Shown: positions 28,457 to 40,549 of the stretch, in pieces
How positions within the stretch are numbered: position 1 is the stretch's first letter
Layout of the letters: every line of letters starts with the position of its first letter
Source: Nocardioides potassii
Lineage (GTDB): Bacteria; Actinomycetota; Actinomycetes; Propionibacteriales; Nocardioidaceae
DNA length: 64,000 bases
Assembly: GCF_021648885.1 (NCBI RefSeq)
Contig: NZ_JAKJHZ010000005.1
Coordinates: 806,001 to 870,000, forward strand
Direction of reading: 5' to 3'
Program-made: the position numbers and the translations under genes
The notes under the pieces: generated by a model
Told to the model about the DNA's origin: nothing
Database searches by the model: none
Seen by the model: the letters and a program-made list of their open reading frames with translations, nothing else

Positions 28457-28879
28457 ATGAGCGACTTCCCTCCCGTCATCCCGCAGCTCCAGCACACGGT
28501 GCTGGACGCCACCGACGTGCGGGGCGAGGCCGAGTTCTGGCGCGACCTCCTCGGGCTCGCCTACCGTCCGGGCGACGAGGTGCCCGAGGACGGCGCGGAC
28601 GACGCCGACTGGCTGGTGCTCACCCACCCCGACGGCCGGCGGTGCCTGGCGATCCAGGAGGTCGCCTCCCTGCCGCGGAACCGCTGGCCCGAGCCCGGCC
28701 ACCCCTCGGTCAGCCACCTCGACACGACGGTGCCGTCGACCAGTGCGCTCGACGCCGCCCACGAGCGCGTCCTCGCCCTGGGCGGGGAGCTCAGGCTCGA
28801 CCGCACCGACGACCCGGACGAGCCGCTGCGTGCCTACGCCAGCCCGGCGGGCCACGTCTTCTGCGTGTTCGTGGCCTGA
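28457..28879 (+). CDS. VOC family protein
   Basis: 140 residues, one vicinal-oxygen-chelate fold: LQHTVLDATDVRGEAEFWRD at the start and RAYASPAGHVFCVFVA at the end, as in uncharacterised actinobacterial glyoxalase-like proteins. -10 TAGGGT (28445-28450) is 6 nt before the ATG, so probably leaderless. The substrate is unknown. Confidence 0.87.
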   Translation: MSDFPPVIPQLQHTVLDATDVRGEAEFWRDLLGLAYRPGDEVPEDGADDADWLVLTHPDGRRCLAIQEVASLPRNRWPEPGHPSVSHLDTTVPSTSALDAAHERVLALGGELRLDRTDDPDEPLRAYASPAGHVFCVFVA

Positions 28880-28897
28880 GCCGTCCCCGGCCTGCGG

Positions 28898-30142
28898 TCA
28901 CGCCAGGCCGAGGGCCCGGGCCTCCTCCCACAGGTCGTCGCGGACGCTGGGGTGGGCGGCGTGCTCGATGAGGTTGCGGGCCTGCTCGCGCTCGGTGCGA
29001 CCCCACATCCAGGCGACGCCCTGCTCGGTGACGACGGCGCCGTGCTGGAACGACGTGACGGGCTCGTCGACCAGCGGGACGATCGTCGAGACGTCCGCAC
29101 GCGGGTGCCAGCTGCGCAGCGCCATGAAGGCCCGCCCGCCCGGCGAGTGGCTGGCCCCCACGGTGAAGTCGGTCTGCCCGCCGAAGCCGCTGTAGATCCG
29201 AGCGCCGATCCGCGAGGCGTTGGCCTGGTCGAGGAGGTCGACCTGGAGCGCGGTGTTGATCGAGGTCATCGCCGGCTGCTGGGCGATCGCGGCAGGGGAG
29301 TTGGTCGTCTCGGTCCGCAACATCTGCACGCGAGGGTTGTCGTCGACCCAGTCGTAGAGCTCTTGGCTGCCGAACACGAACGACGTACGGACCGGCGTCC
29401 CGCGGTCGAGCGCACCCGCGCTCTCGAGGGTGAGCACCCCGTCGCTGAACATCTCCGTCCAGACCCGCAGGCCGCGCCGGTCGAGGAGCCCGGCGATGGT
29501 GGCGTCGGGCACCTCGCCGATGCCGGCCTGCAGGGTGGCGCCGTCGGCGATCTCGGCGGCGACGCGCGACCCGATCAGCCGGGCGTCGTCGCTCGGCGGA
29601 CGTGCGGTGTGCGTGGTGAGCGGGGCGTCGACCTCCACCCCGAGGTCGAGGTGGTCGACGGACAGGACCGCGTCGCCGTACGTCCACGGCATCCGGGGGT
29701 TGAGCTGCGCGACCACCAGTGCGCCGCGGGAGCGCGCCGCCTCGATCGCTGCCGGCAGCACGTTGACCTCGAGGCCCAAGGAGACCTGACCGTCGCGCGG
29801 CGTGGTCGTGTGGACCACGACCACGTCGGGGGCGAGCGGGCCGTGGAACAGGCGGGGCACCATCGACAGTCGGCACGGGACGTAGGCCAGGCGCGGGTGC
29901 CGGCGGAAGCCCGGACCGACGAACGTCGTCTCCGGGACGACGCCCTCGTGCAGCGGCAGGTCGGGCTGCGCGTTGAGGGCGTGCAGTCGTACGTCGGCCA
30001 GCTCGGCGAGGAGCGGGCCGAGCAGCGTGACCGGCGAGGCAAAGTTGCCGCTCGTGACCACGCGCGGGACCACCGGGGCCTCGATCCCCGCGCAGTGCTG
30101 GTGGACGGCCCGGGCGGCCTGGTCGATGTCGACGACGTGCAT
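28898..30142 (-). CDS. Acetyl-CoA hydrolase/4-hydroxybutyrate CoA-transferase family protein
   Basis: 414 residues, two Rossmann-like CoA-transferase domains. GATLQAGIGEVPDATIAGL and the catalytic glutamate in RVWTEMFSDGVL (about residue 235) are characteristic, as is YSGFGGQTDFTVGAS. It transfers CoA between carboxylic acids or hydrolyses acetyl-CoA through a glutamyl-CoA intermediate; the acids are unknown. It is convergent with the VOC gene and divergent from the ABC-F gene. CAGGCT lies 6 nt before the ATG as a weak -10. Confidence 0.9.
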   Translation of the reverse strand: MHVVDIDQAARAVHQHCAGIEAPVVPRVVTSGNFASPVTLLGPLLAELADVRLHALNAQPDLPLHEGVVPETTFVGPGFRRHPRLAYVPCRLSMVPRLFHGPLAPDVVVVHTTTPRDGQVSLGLEVNVLPAAIEAARSRGALVVAQLNPRMPWTYGDAVLSVDHLDLGVEVDAPLTTHTARPPSDDARLIGSRVAAEIADGATLQAGIGEVPDATIAGLLDRRGLRVWTEMFSDGVLTLESAGALDRGTPVRTSFVFGSQELYDWVDDNPRVQMLRTETTNSPAAIAQQPAMTSINTALQVDLLDQANASRIGARIYSGFGGQTDFTVGASHSPGGRAFMALRSWHPRADVSTIVPLVDEPVTSFQHGAVVTEQGVAWMWGRTEREQARNLIEHAAHPSVRDDLWEEARALGLA

Positions 30143-30199
30143 GCAGCCAGCCTGCCAGCGGCCTGCCGTAATTCAGTGGGCCGAAAGTCCCTGGCCGCC

Positions 30200-30304
30200 T
30201 AGGCTGGCGTCATCATGTGGATCCAGGACTGACCCGACTCGCGTCCGCGGCGGCGCACCAGTGCGCCCGATGCCCGGCGAGTCCCTCTCCTGACCTCGCA
30301 AGGA
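30200..30304 (+). promoter_or_regulatory. Candidate attenuation leader of the ABC-F gene
   Basis: -10 TAGGCT (30200-30205) with AT-rich GTAATTCAG at 30168-30176 near the -35. A mini-ORF begins at 30215. Then GACTCGC (30236-30242) pairs with GCGAGTC (30277-30283), enclosing GGCGCAC (30252-30258)/GTGCGCC (30261-30267). AAGGA (30300-30304) precedes the ATG at 30312. A uORF plus hairpin is the usual plan for ribosome-stalling control of ABC-F resistance genes; the AT-rich upstream block also resembles WhiB7-dependent promoters. Confidence 0.5.
30215..30232 (+). CDS. Possible 5-residue leader peptide MWIQD
   Basis: ATG TGG ATC CAG GAC TGA begins about 10 nt after -10 TAGGCT, so it would be the first codons of the ABC-F transcript and translated virtually leaderless. 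Its stop lies 3 nt before the first arm of the leader hairpin. Short upstream ORFs of this type sense stalled ribosomes in other actinobacterial resistance leaders. There is no direct evidence of translation. Confidence 0.35.
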   Translation: MWIQD

Positions 30305-30311
30305 CGTCCGC

Positions 30312-31949
30312 ATGCCTGCCTCCGCCGCTCCATCCGCCACCCTCGGCCCGCTGGTCGTGACCGGGCTGTCCGTCACGTACCCCGACCGGACCGTCCTCTC
30401 CGGCGTCGACCTGCTTGCCCAGCCGGGCCGCCGGATCGGGCTCGTCGGTGAGAACGGCGTCGGCAAGTCCACGCTGCTGCGCACCGTCGCCGGGCGGCTC
30501 CCCTCCCTGGCGGAGGTGTCCGGCAGCATCGAGGCGCCGAGCGACCTCGTGCTGCTCGGCCAGGAACCCCCGTTCCGCGACCGGGCGACCGTGGCCGATG
30601 TCCTCGCGATGACCCTCGCGCCGCTGAGGACCGCGGTCGCGGACGTCGAACGTCTCGCCGCCGCGGTGGGCACACCTGACGGCGACGCGGCCTACGAGCG
30701 CGCCCTGGAGACCGCCATCGTCCACGACGCGTGGGACGCGGACCGTCGCGCGGCGATGTCCGCGGCGCGACTGGGGCTCGACGGCCTCGACCCGCAGCGC
30801 CGGGTCGGCACGCTGTCGGGCGGCCAGCGCACGCGGCTGGCGCTCGCCACCATCATGACGACGCGGCCGACCTGCCTCCTGCTCGACGAGCCCACCAACC
30901 ATCTCGACGACGACGCGATCGAGGTGCTCACCGCCTTCCTGCGCGACCTGCCCGGCGTGGTGGTCCTCGCCAGCCACGACCGGGTGCTGCTGGACGACGT
31001 GTGCACCGACCTGGTCGACCTCGACGCCGGTGAGCTCGGCACGGACGGCGGTGGCGGGCAGCGGTTCGGCGGCGGCTGGAGCGACTACGAGGCGGCTCGG
31101 GTGGACGCCCGGCGACGCTGGGAGGAGACGTACGTCGCCCAGCAGGAGGAGATCGCCCGGCTGCGTGACGCCACGCGGATCGGCACCAGCGCCATCGCCC
31201 ACGACCGTGGGCCCACGGACGGCGACAAGTACGTCTACTCCTTCAAGGGCGGCCGGGTCGACCAGACGCTCGCACGCCGCAAGAAGGACGCGCAGCGCCG
31301 GCTGGACGCGGCGGAGCGGGACCAGGTCCGCAAGCCACCGGCCCCGCTCCGGTTCCGGGGTGACCTCACGGCCGCGCCTGCCTCGTCGGGCCGACTGGTG
31401 CAGGTGCGGGACCTCGAGGTCGAGGGGCGGGTGCGGCTGGAGCGCCTCGACCTGGCGGCGGGGGAGCACCTGCTCCTCACCGGGCCCAACGGCTCGGGCA
31501 AGTCGACCCTCCTCGGCGTGCTGTCCGGCCGTCTGTCCGCGACGGCGGGCTCGGTCGAGGTCTCGGCCCGGACCGTGCGCGAGCTCACCCAGGACCCGCA
31601 GGTCACCGACCCGTCACGCTCCGCCCTGGCGACGTACGACGCCGCAGTGCGGACCGTCGCCGACGCACCAGCCCTGCGCGACCTGGGCCTGCTGCACCCG
31701 CGCGACCACCGCACGCCGGTCGGCGCCCTGTCGGTCGGCCAGCGACGGCGGCTCGGCCTGGCCGTCGCGATCGCGGCCGCACCGGACCTCCTGCTCCTCG
31801 ACGAGCCCACCAACCACGTGTCGCTGGCGCTGGCCGGCGAGCTCGAGGACGCGCTCGCGACCTCCCCGGGCGGGGTCGTCCTGGCCTCCCACGACCGGTG
31901 GCTGCGGCGGCGTTGGGAGGGCCCCGAGCTGCGGCTCGCGGGCTGGTGA
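30312..31949 (+). CDS. ABC-F family ATP-binding protein (ribosome-acting, possible antibiotic resistance)
   Basis: 545 residues with two ABC ATPase domains and no membrane helices. Domain 1 (about 10-255): Walker A GENGVGKST, signature LSGGQRTRLALA, Walker B CLLLDEPTNHLDDD. Domain 2 (about 355-545): Walker A GPNGSGKST, signature LSVGQRRRLGLA, Walker B LLLLDEPTNHVS. A charged linker (about 260-345) is the P-site tRNA-interaction motif position of ABC-F factors that act on stalled ribosomes. The linker length fits actinobacterial resistance-type members, and the uORF/hairpin leader supports drug induction. The drug class is unknown. Confidence 0.9.
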   Translation: MPASAAPSATLGPLVVTGLSVTYPDRTVLSGVDLLAQPGRRIGLVGENGVGKSTLLRTVAGRLPSLAEVSGSIEAPSDLVLLGQEPPFRDRATVADVLAMTLAPLRTAVADVERLAAAVGTPDGDAAYERALETAIVHDAWDADRRAAMSAARLGLDGLDPQRRVGTLSGGQRTRLALATIMTTRPTCLLLDEPTNHLDDDAIEVLTAFLRDLPGVVVLASHDRVLLDDVCTDLVDLDAGELGTDGGGGQRFGGGWSDYEAARVDARRRWEETYVAQQEEIARLRDATRIGTSAIAHDRGPTDGDKYVYSFKGGRVDQTLARRKKDAQRRLDAAERDQVRKPPAPLRFRGDLTAAPASSGRLVQVRDLEVEGRVRLERLDLAAGEHLLLTGPNGSGKSTLLGVLSGRLSATAGSVEVSARTVRELTQDPQVTDPSRSALATYDAAVRTVADAPALRDLGLLHPRDHRTPVGALSVGQRRRLGLAVAIAAAPDLLLLDEPTNHVSLALAGELEDALATSPGGVVLASHDRWLRRRWEGPELRLAGW

Positions 31950-31990
31950 CAGGCCGTGGACACGATGCCGTCGCGGGGCCGCTCCGCTGG

Positions 31991-32051
31991 TAGGGTCGGC
32001 GTCGGCTCGAACATCCTTTAACGATCCGTCCCGTGAGGCGGAGAAGGAGGT
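31991..32051 (+). promoter_or_regulatory. carA promoter and PyrR-binding leader hairpin
   Basis: -10 TAGGGT (31991-31996). Leader 32011-32051 is identical to the pyrR leader at 40 of 41 positions (T at 32025 where pyrR has G). It carries GTCCCGTGAGGC (32028-32039) and pairs TCCTT (32014-32018) with AAGGA (32044-32048) of the Shine-Dalgarno. Spacing from AAGGAGGT to the ATG is 5 nt, tighter than at pyrR. Confidence 0.88.
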
Positions 32052-32056
32052 GCGGC

Positions 32057-33229
32057 ATGGCTCTGCCTGCCCCTGCGATCATGGTCCTCGAGGACGGTCG
32101 CACCTTTCGCGGTGAGTCCTTCGGTGCCGAGGGCGAGACCTTCGGCGAAGCCGTCTTCTCGACCGGCATGTCCGGGTACCAGGAGACGCTGACGGACCCC
32201 AGCTATCACCGCCAGGTCGTCGTCATGACGGCCCCGCACGTCGGCAACACCGGCATGAACGACGAGGACCCGGAGTCCTCGCGCATCTGGGTCTCCGGCT
32301 ACGTCGTGCGCGACCCCTCCCGCGTCCCGTCCAGCTGGCGCAGCGTCCGCGGGCTCGACGAGGCGCTGCGCGACCAGGGCGTCGTGGGCATCAGCGGCGT
32401 CGACACCCGCGCCCTGACCCGCCACCTGCGCGAGCGCGGGGCGATGCGTGTCGGGATCTCCACCACGGAGACCGACCCGGAGCGGCTGCTCGCCCGCGTC
32501 CGCGAGTCGGGCGAGATGGAGGGCGCGAACCTCAGCGAGGCGGTCACCACCCGGGAGTCGTACGTCGTCCCGGCACAGGGCGAGCGTCGGTTCACCGTCG
32601 CAGCGATCGACCTCGGCATCAAGGCCAACACCCCGCGGATGATGAGCGAGCGTGGCATGGAGGTGCACGTGCTCCCGGCGACCGCGTCGCTCGACGAGGT
32701 GCTCGCGGTCGAGCCGGACGGGCTGTTCTTCTCCAACGGTCCCGGCGACCCGGCCGCGACCACCGCCCAGGTCGAGCTGCTGCAGGGCGCGCTGCGCGCC
32801 GGCCTGCCCTACTTCGGCATCTGCTTCGGCAACCAGCTCTTCGGCCGCGCGCTCGGCTTCGGCACCTACAAGCTGAAGTACGGCCACCGCGGCATCAACC
32901 AGCCGGTGATGGACCGCACGACCGGCAAGGTCGAGGTCACCGCCCACAACCACGGGTTCGCCGTCGACGCCCCGCTCGAGAGCTCCACGACGACCGAGTT
33001 CGGCGAGGCGACCGTGAGCCACGTGTGCCTCAACGACGACGTGGTCGAGGGCCTCGAGCTCCGTGACGCCGACGGGCGGCTGACGTCGTTCTCCGTGCAG
33101 TACCACCCCGAGGCAGCGGCCGGCCCGCACGACGCGGCGTACCTCTTCGACCGGTTCGCGGACCTGATGGGTGGTGGTCTCGAGGCTCGCTCCGCTCGCA
33201 CCTCGACCACCGGGAAGACGGGGGCCTGA
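32057..33229 (+). CDS. carA: Carbamoyl-phosphate synthase small (glutaminase) subunit
   Basis: 390 residues. Releases ammonia from glutamine for CarB. The C-terminal class I amidotransferase domain has the nucleophilic cysteine in [14 protein letters not shown] (the usual form is GICLGHQ, so Asn replaces His next to it) and the His-Glu pair in [14 protein letters not shown]. The N-terminal domain reads [17 protein letters not shown]. It starts at ATG 32057, 5 nt after the PyrR-controlled Shine-Dalgarno, and is 1 nt from carB. Confidence 0.96.
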   Translation: MALPAPAIMVLEDGRTFRGESFGAEGETFGEAVFSTGMSGYQETLTDPSYHRQVVVMTAPHVGNTGMNDEDPESSRIWVSGYVVRDPSRVPSSWRSVRGLDEALRDQGVVGISGVDTRALTRHLRERGAMRVGISTTETDPERLLARVRESGEMEGANLSEAVTTRESYVVPAQGERRFTVAAIDLGIKANTPRMMSERGMEVHVLPATASLDEVLAVEPDGLFFSNGPGDPAATTAQVELLQGALRAGLPYFGICFGNQLFGRALGFGTYKLKYGHRGINQPVMDRTTGKVEVTAHNHGFAVDAPLESSTTTEFGEATVSHVCLNDDVVEGLELRDADGRLTSFSVQYHPEAAAGPHDAAYLFDRFADLMGGGLEARSARTSTTGKTGA

Positions 33230-33230
33230 C

Positions 33231-36562
<3,332 letters not shown>

Positions 36563-36566
<4 letters not shown>

Positions 36567-37606
36567 GGCCCTACGACGTCCTGTTCGACCAGGCGCTGAC
36601 CCGGGTCGACGCCGAGCGCATCCACCACGTGGCGTTCCGCGCGATCCGGGCCGCGGCGCCCGTCACGGGGCGTGCCGTGCGGGTGCCGTCCCGGCCCGTG
36701 CAGGCGCTGGGCCTGACGTTCCCGCACCCGCTCGGCCTCGCCGCCGGCTTCGACAAGAACGCGGTCGGGATCGACGGCCTGGCGGCGCTCGGGTTCGGGC
36801 ACGTCGAGGTCGGGACGGTGACGGGGGAGGCCCAGCCGGGCAACCCGCAGCCGCGGCTGTTCCGACTCAAGGCCGACCGGGCGATCGTGAACCGGATGGG
36901 CTTCAACAACGACGGCGCCGAGGTCGTCGCCCGCCGGCTGGCGGCCTGGCGGTCCGCGGGCGGCTCGACCGTCCTCGGGGTCAACATCGGCAAGACCAAG
37001 GTCGTGCCGGAGGAGGACGCGGTCCGCGACTACGAGAAGTCGACCGGGCTGCTGGCCCGCTACGCCGACTACCTCGTCGTCAACGTCTCCTCGCCCAACA
37101 CGCCCGGGCTGCGCGACCTCCAGGCCGTGGAGAAGCTCGAGCCGCTGCTGGCCGCCGTACGACGACGCGCGGACGAGGCCTCCCCGGACCGCCGGGTCCC
37201 GCTGCTGGTGAAGATCGCCCCCGACCTCAGCGACGAGGACGTGCTCGCCGTCGGTGACCTCGCGCTCGCATCCGGCCTGGACGGGATCATCGCCACCAAC
37301 ACGACGATCAGCCGCGACGGGCTCGCCACCTCGGCCGCCGAGGTCGAGCACGTCGGTGCGGGAGGGCTCAGCGGCCGGCCGCTCACCCAGCGGTCCGAGG
37401 ACGTCGTACGGCTCCTGCGGGGGCACGTCGGGCCGGACCTGACCCTCGTCGGGGTCGGCGGCATCACGACCGTCGACGACGCGCGACGGCGCCTGGCAGC
37501 GGGGGCCGACCTGCTGCAGGGCTACACCGCGTTCGTGTACGAGGGTCCGCTGTGGCCGCAGACGATCGTGAAGGGCATCGTCCGGGGGCTCGCCACGGAT
37601 GACTGA
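36563..37606 (+). CDS. pyrD: Dihydroorotate dehydrogenase, class 2 (quinone-dependent)
   Basis: 347 residues. Oxidises dihydroorotate to orotate with FMN, passing electrons to membrane quinone. Class 2 hallmarks: the N-terminal amphipathic extension (about 1-45), the catalytic serine in [25 protein letters not shown], and the FMN site [13 protein letters not shown]. The GTG start overlaps the carB stop. Because this complete enzyme is present, the class 1B-like genes that follow are redundant for orotate production. Confidence 0.96.
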
Positions 37607-38417
37607 CGTGCCGGGGGTGCAGGGGCCCGTCCACGTCGAGGCCGAGGTCGTCGCCACCAGGCGCATCGGCGGCTACCGCCACCTCACCCTCACCGCTCCG
37701 GGAGTGCCCGAGCGCTTCCGCGCGGGCAACTTCGTCGCGGTCACGGTCGCGGGCCACGTCGCACGCCGGGCGCTGTGGGTGCACCGGGTCCGCGCGTCCA
37801 GCTCGTTCGGACCCACCCTCGACGTCGTCGTCGAGGCGCGAGGCAGCGGCACCGAGTGGATCGCCGCCCAGCCCGTGGGTGCCCGCGTGGCGCTGACCGG
37901 TCCACTGGGCCGGCCGTTCGCGCTGCCGAAGGACGCGGTGTCGTGCCTGCTCGTCGGCGAGGGCTACGCGGCCGCACCGCTCTTCCCGCTCGCCGAGCGG
38001 CTCCGCGAGCGCGGCTGCGCCGTCTCGCTCCTCGTCTCCGCGCCGGACGAGGCGCGGCTGCTCGCCGCGCTCGAGGCCCGCCGGTCCGCGCGATCGGTCA
38101 CGGTGCTGACCGCCGACGGGTCCGTGGGCGTGCGCGGCACGGTCGCCGAGCACGTCGACGACCTCCTCGCGCGCAGCGAGGCCGACGTCGTCTACGCCGC
38201 TGGGCCGACCCCTGTGCTGCGCGCCGCGGCCGGTGCGGCGGAGCGAGCCGGGGCGTGGAGCCAGGTGGCGGTCGAGGTGCCCGCACCGTGCGGCACCGGG
38301 CTCTGCCACGGCTGCCCCCTCCCGGTCGTCGGGGAGGACGGCGTCGAGCGTGTCGTCCGCGCCTGCGCCGACGGCCCGGTCGTCCGCGGCGACCGCGTCC
38401 GGTGGGACAGCCTGTGA
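37599..38417 (+). CDS. pyrK: PyrK-like dihydroorotate dehydrogenase electron-transfer subunit
   Basis: 272 residues, ferredoxin-reductase fold plus a 2Fe-2S site. Cysteines in CGTGLCHGC and RACADGP follow the PyrK C-x4-C-x2-C...C pattern. The nucleotide-binding glycine motif is unusual: [19 protein letters not shown] instead of GGGxGxAP, and the FAD arginine segment reads [11 protein letters not shown]. It overlaps pyrD by 8 bp and the next gene by GTGA. It presumably transfers electrons from its PyrD2 partner to NAD, but both partners are divergent and the function may have shifted. Confidence 0.85.
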   Translation: MTDVPGVQGPVHVEAEVVATRRIGGYRHLTLTAPGVPERFRAGNFVAVTVAGHVARRALWVHRVRASSSFGPTLDVVVEARGSGTEWIAAQPVGARVALTGPLGRPFALPKDAVSCLLVGEGYAAAPLFPLAERLRERGCAVSLLVSAPDEARLLAALEARRSARSVTVLTADGSVGVRGTVAEHVDDLLARSEADVVYAAGPTPVLRAAAGAAERAGAWSQVAVEVPAPCGTGLCHGCPLPVVGEDGVERVVRACADGPVVRGDRVRWDSL

Positions 38418-39271
38418 CCGCCCTCGACCACGGCCTGGGCCTCGGCCCCGTCATGGTCGCCGCGGGGTGCGGGGGCACCGGCCGCGAGCTGGCGTCGTAC
38501 TGCGGACCGGGTGGCCTCGACGGCCTCGACTTCGTCACCCGCTCGATCACCCTCGACCCCCGCGCCGGCGGGCCGGGACCACGCATCGAGGAGGTCCCCG
38601 GCGGGCTCGTCAACGCGGTCGGCCTGCCCAACCCCGGCCTCGAGCACTTCCTCGCCACCGAGCTCCCGTGGCTGGTGCGCGCCGGCGTCCGCGTGATCGT
38701 GTCGATCGCCGGCGCGACGATGGGGGAGTACGCCGACCTGGCGCGCCGCCTCAGCCGGGCGCCCGGCGTCGCGGGGCTCGAGGTCAACGTGGGCGCCCCG
38801 GACGACGCCGGGGCCGGGCTGTTCGAGGTCCGCGAGCCCTACCACTCGGCCAGCGTCATCTCGGCCGTGCGCCGCGAGTTCCCCGTCGACCGGCCGGTCC
38901 TCGCCAAGCTCCGCCCCGACGTGTCGCGCATCGTCGAGGGCGCCCGCTCGTGCCACGAGGCCGGTGCGAGCGCCGTGGTCGTCGGCAACGCCGTACCGGC
39001 CGCGTTCCGCGACGGTCGCTCGGGCGGCCTGAGCGGGCCCGCGGTCGCGCCCGTCGCACTGCGGTGCGTGGCCGAGGTGGCCCGCGTGCTGCCCGAGCTG
39101 CCCGTCATCGGGTGCGGGGGAGTGCACGACCTCCGCTCCGCCAACGCCTACCTCGATGCCGGCGCCACCGGCGTCCAGGTCGGCACCGCCCTGCTCCACG
39201 ACCCCACGACCGTGGCCCGGCTCCGGGTCGCGCTCGCACCCCACACCAGCCCGAACGAGGAGACCAGATGA
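38414..39271 (+). CDS. Class 1B dihydroorotate dehydrogenase-like protein lacking the catalytic cysteine
   Basis: 285 residues, TIM-barrel DHOD fold. Kept features: the substrate loop NAVGLPNPG, the FMN lysine in LAKLRPDVS, the asparagine in VVVGNAVPA and the phosphate site GCGGVHDLRSANAYLDAG with GVQVGTALL. The class 1B catalytic loop NxSCPN is replaced by EVNVGAPDDAG (about residues 120-130): no cysteine or serine stands at the base position. It is coupled to pyrK and to pyrF (ATGA). It either acts on another substrate, uses another base, or is a regulatory or structural partner. Confidence 0.85.
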   Translation: MTALDHGLGLGPVMVAAGCGGTGRELASYCGPGGLDGLDFVTRSITLDPRAGGPGPRIEEVPGGLVNAVGLPNPGLEHFLATELPWLVRAGVRVIVSIAGATMGEYADLARRLSRAPGVAGLEVNVGAPDDAGAGLFEVREPYHSASVISAVRREFPVDRPVLAKLRPDVSRIVEGARSCHEAGASAVVVGNAVPAAFRDGRSGGLSGPAVAPVALRCVAEVARVLPELPVIGCGGVHDLRSANAYLDAGATGVQVGTALLHDPTTVARLRVALAPHTSPNEETR

Positions 39272-40092
39272 CCAGCTTCGGCACCCGCCTCGCCCGCGCC
39301 ATCGACGAGCGCGGCCGCTTCTGCGTCGGGATCGACCCGCACGTCGGGCTGCTCCAGCAGTGGGGCCTGTCGGACGACGTCGCGTCGCTCGAGCGCTTCG
39401 CCCTCACCGTGGTCGAGGCGGTCGCGCCCGTGGTCGGCGTGGTGAAGCCGCAGAGTGCCTTCTACGAGCGCTTCGGCAGCCGCGGCGTCGCGGTGCTCGA
39501 GCGGGTGATCTCCGAGTCACGCGACGCCGGAGCGCTGGTGCTGCTCGACGTGAAGCGCGGCGACATCGGCTCCACCAGCCAGGCCTACGCCGACGCCTAC
39601 CTCGACCCGGCCTCGCCGCTCGCCGCGGACGCGATCACCGCCAGCCCCTACCTGGGCTTCGGCTCGCTCGACCCGATGGTCGAGGCGTGCCGGGTGCACG
39701 AGCGCGGGCTGTTCGTGCTCGCGCTGACGTCCAACAAGGAGGGCCCGGAGGTCCAGCACGCCCGCGGCGAGGACCGCACCGTGGCGGGCACCGTGCTCGA
39801 CCACCTGCGCCGCCTCAACCAGGGTGCCGACCCGGTGGGCTCCTTCGGCGCGGTCGTCGGGGCGACGATCGGGTCCACCGAGGAGGACCTGGACATCAAC
39901 GGACCGTTCCTCGTCCCGGGCTACGGCGCCCAGGGCGGCACCACCGACGACCTGCGCCGGATCTTCGGCCCCGCCGCCCGGTGGGCGCTGCCGAGCTCGT
40001 CGCGCGAGGTGCTGGCCGCCGGTCCCTCCGCCGCGGCCCTGCGCGAGGCCGCGCAGCGCGGCAACGACGCCGTGCGACAGTTGGGCGTGTGA
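39268..40092 (+). CDS. pyrF: Orotidine-5'-phosphate decarboxylase
   Basis: 274 residues, the longer actinobacterial/type 2 form. The catalytic Lys-Asp tetrad segment is LLDVKRGDIGSTSQAYA (about 92-108), preceded by VVKPQSAFYERFG and followed by VVGATIGSTEED and LVPGYGAQGG. Last step of de novo UMP synthesis. The start overlaps the preceding stop (ATGA). Confidence 0.97.
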   Translation: MTSFGTRLARAIDERGRFCVGIDPHVGLLQQWGLSDDVASLERFALTVVEAVAPVVGVVKPQSAFYERFGSRGVAVLERVISESRDAGALVLLDVKRGDIGSTSQAYADAYLDPASPLAADAITASPYLGFGSLDPMVEACRVHERGLFVLALTSNKEGPEVQHARGEDRTVAGTVLDHLRRLNQGADPVGSFGAVVGATIGSTEEDLDINGPFLVPGYGAQGGTTDDLRRIFGPAARWALPSSSREVLAAGPSAAALREAAQRGNDAVRQLGV

Positions 40093-40526
40093 CCCGTGCC
40101 CTCCTCGTCGCGCTCCTCGCGACGCTCGCCCTGACGGGCTGCTCCAGCAGCCCGCAGGAGGAGTACTGCGACGCGGTGACCGAGCACCAGCCCGAGCTCA
40201 CCGACATCGCCGCGTCGGACGACACCGGCGCCCTGTTCGACGCGCTCGACACCTACGACGACCTGCGCGACAAGGCCCCCCGCGACATCGTCGACGACTG
40301 GGACGCGGTCATCGAGCCGCTGCGCGAGCTGCAGCAGGCGCTCGCGGACAACGACGTCGACGCGTCGTCGTACTCCTCCGACGACCCGCCCGCCGACCTC
40401 GACGCGACCGGCCGCGCGGAGATCGAGGCCGCTGCCCGCAAGGTCGGGTCCGAGCGGACCGTCACCGCGATGGCCGCCGTCGAGCAGCACGCCCTCGACG
40501 TCTGCGGGACCCCCTTGTCGCGCTGA
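40089..40526 (+). CDS. Small lipoprotein of unknown function
   Basis: 145 residues. Signal peptide with lipobox LTGC (C18 lipidated) after VTRALLVALLATLA. The mature part is acidic and helical (YDDLRDKAPRDIVDDWDAVI), with two further cysteines (EEYCDAV and ALDVCGT) that may form a disulfide. It resembles small actinobacterial lipoproteins without known function. The GTG start overlaps the pyrF stop, so it is translated with the pyrimidine operon and ends that unit; a 6-bp hairpin (CGTGGT 40528-40533, ACCACG 40540-40545) follows. Confidence 0.82.
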   Translation: MTRALLVALLATLALTGCSSSPQEEYCDAVTEHQPELTDIAASDDTGALFDALDTYDDLRDKAPRDIVDDWDAVIEPLRELQQALADNDVDASSYSSDDPPADLDATGRAEIEAAARKVGSERTVTAMAAVEQHALDVCGTPLSR

Positions 40527-40549
40527 CCGTGGTGGAGGAACCACGCCGA

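Noticed and set aside
27002-31949. Mobile element between pyrC and carA
   Set aside because: No integrase, transposase, terminal repeats or tRNA gene at either border; composition looks like the flanks by eye.
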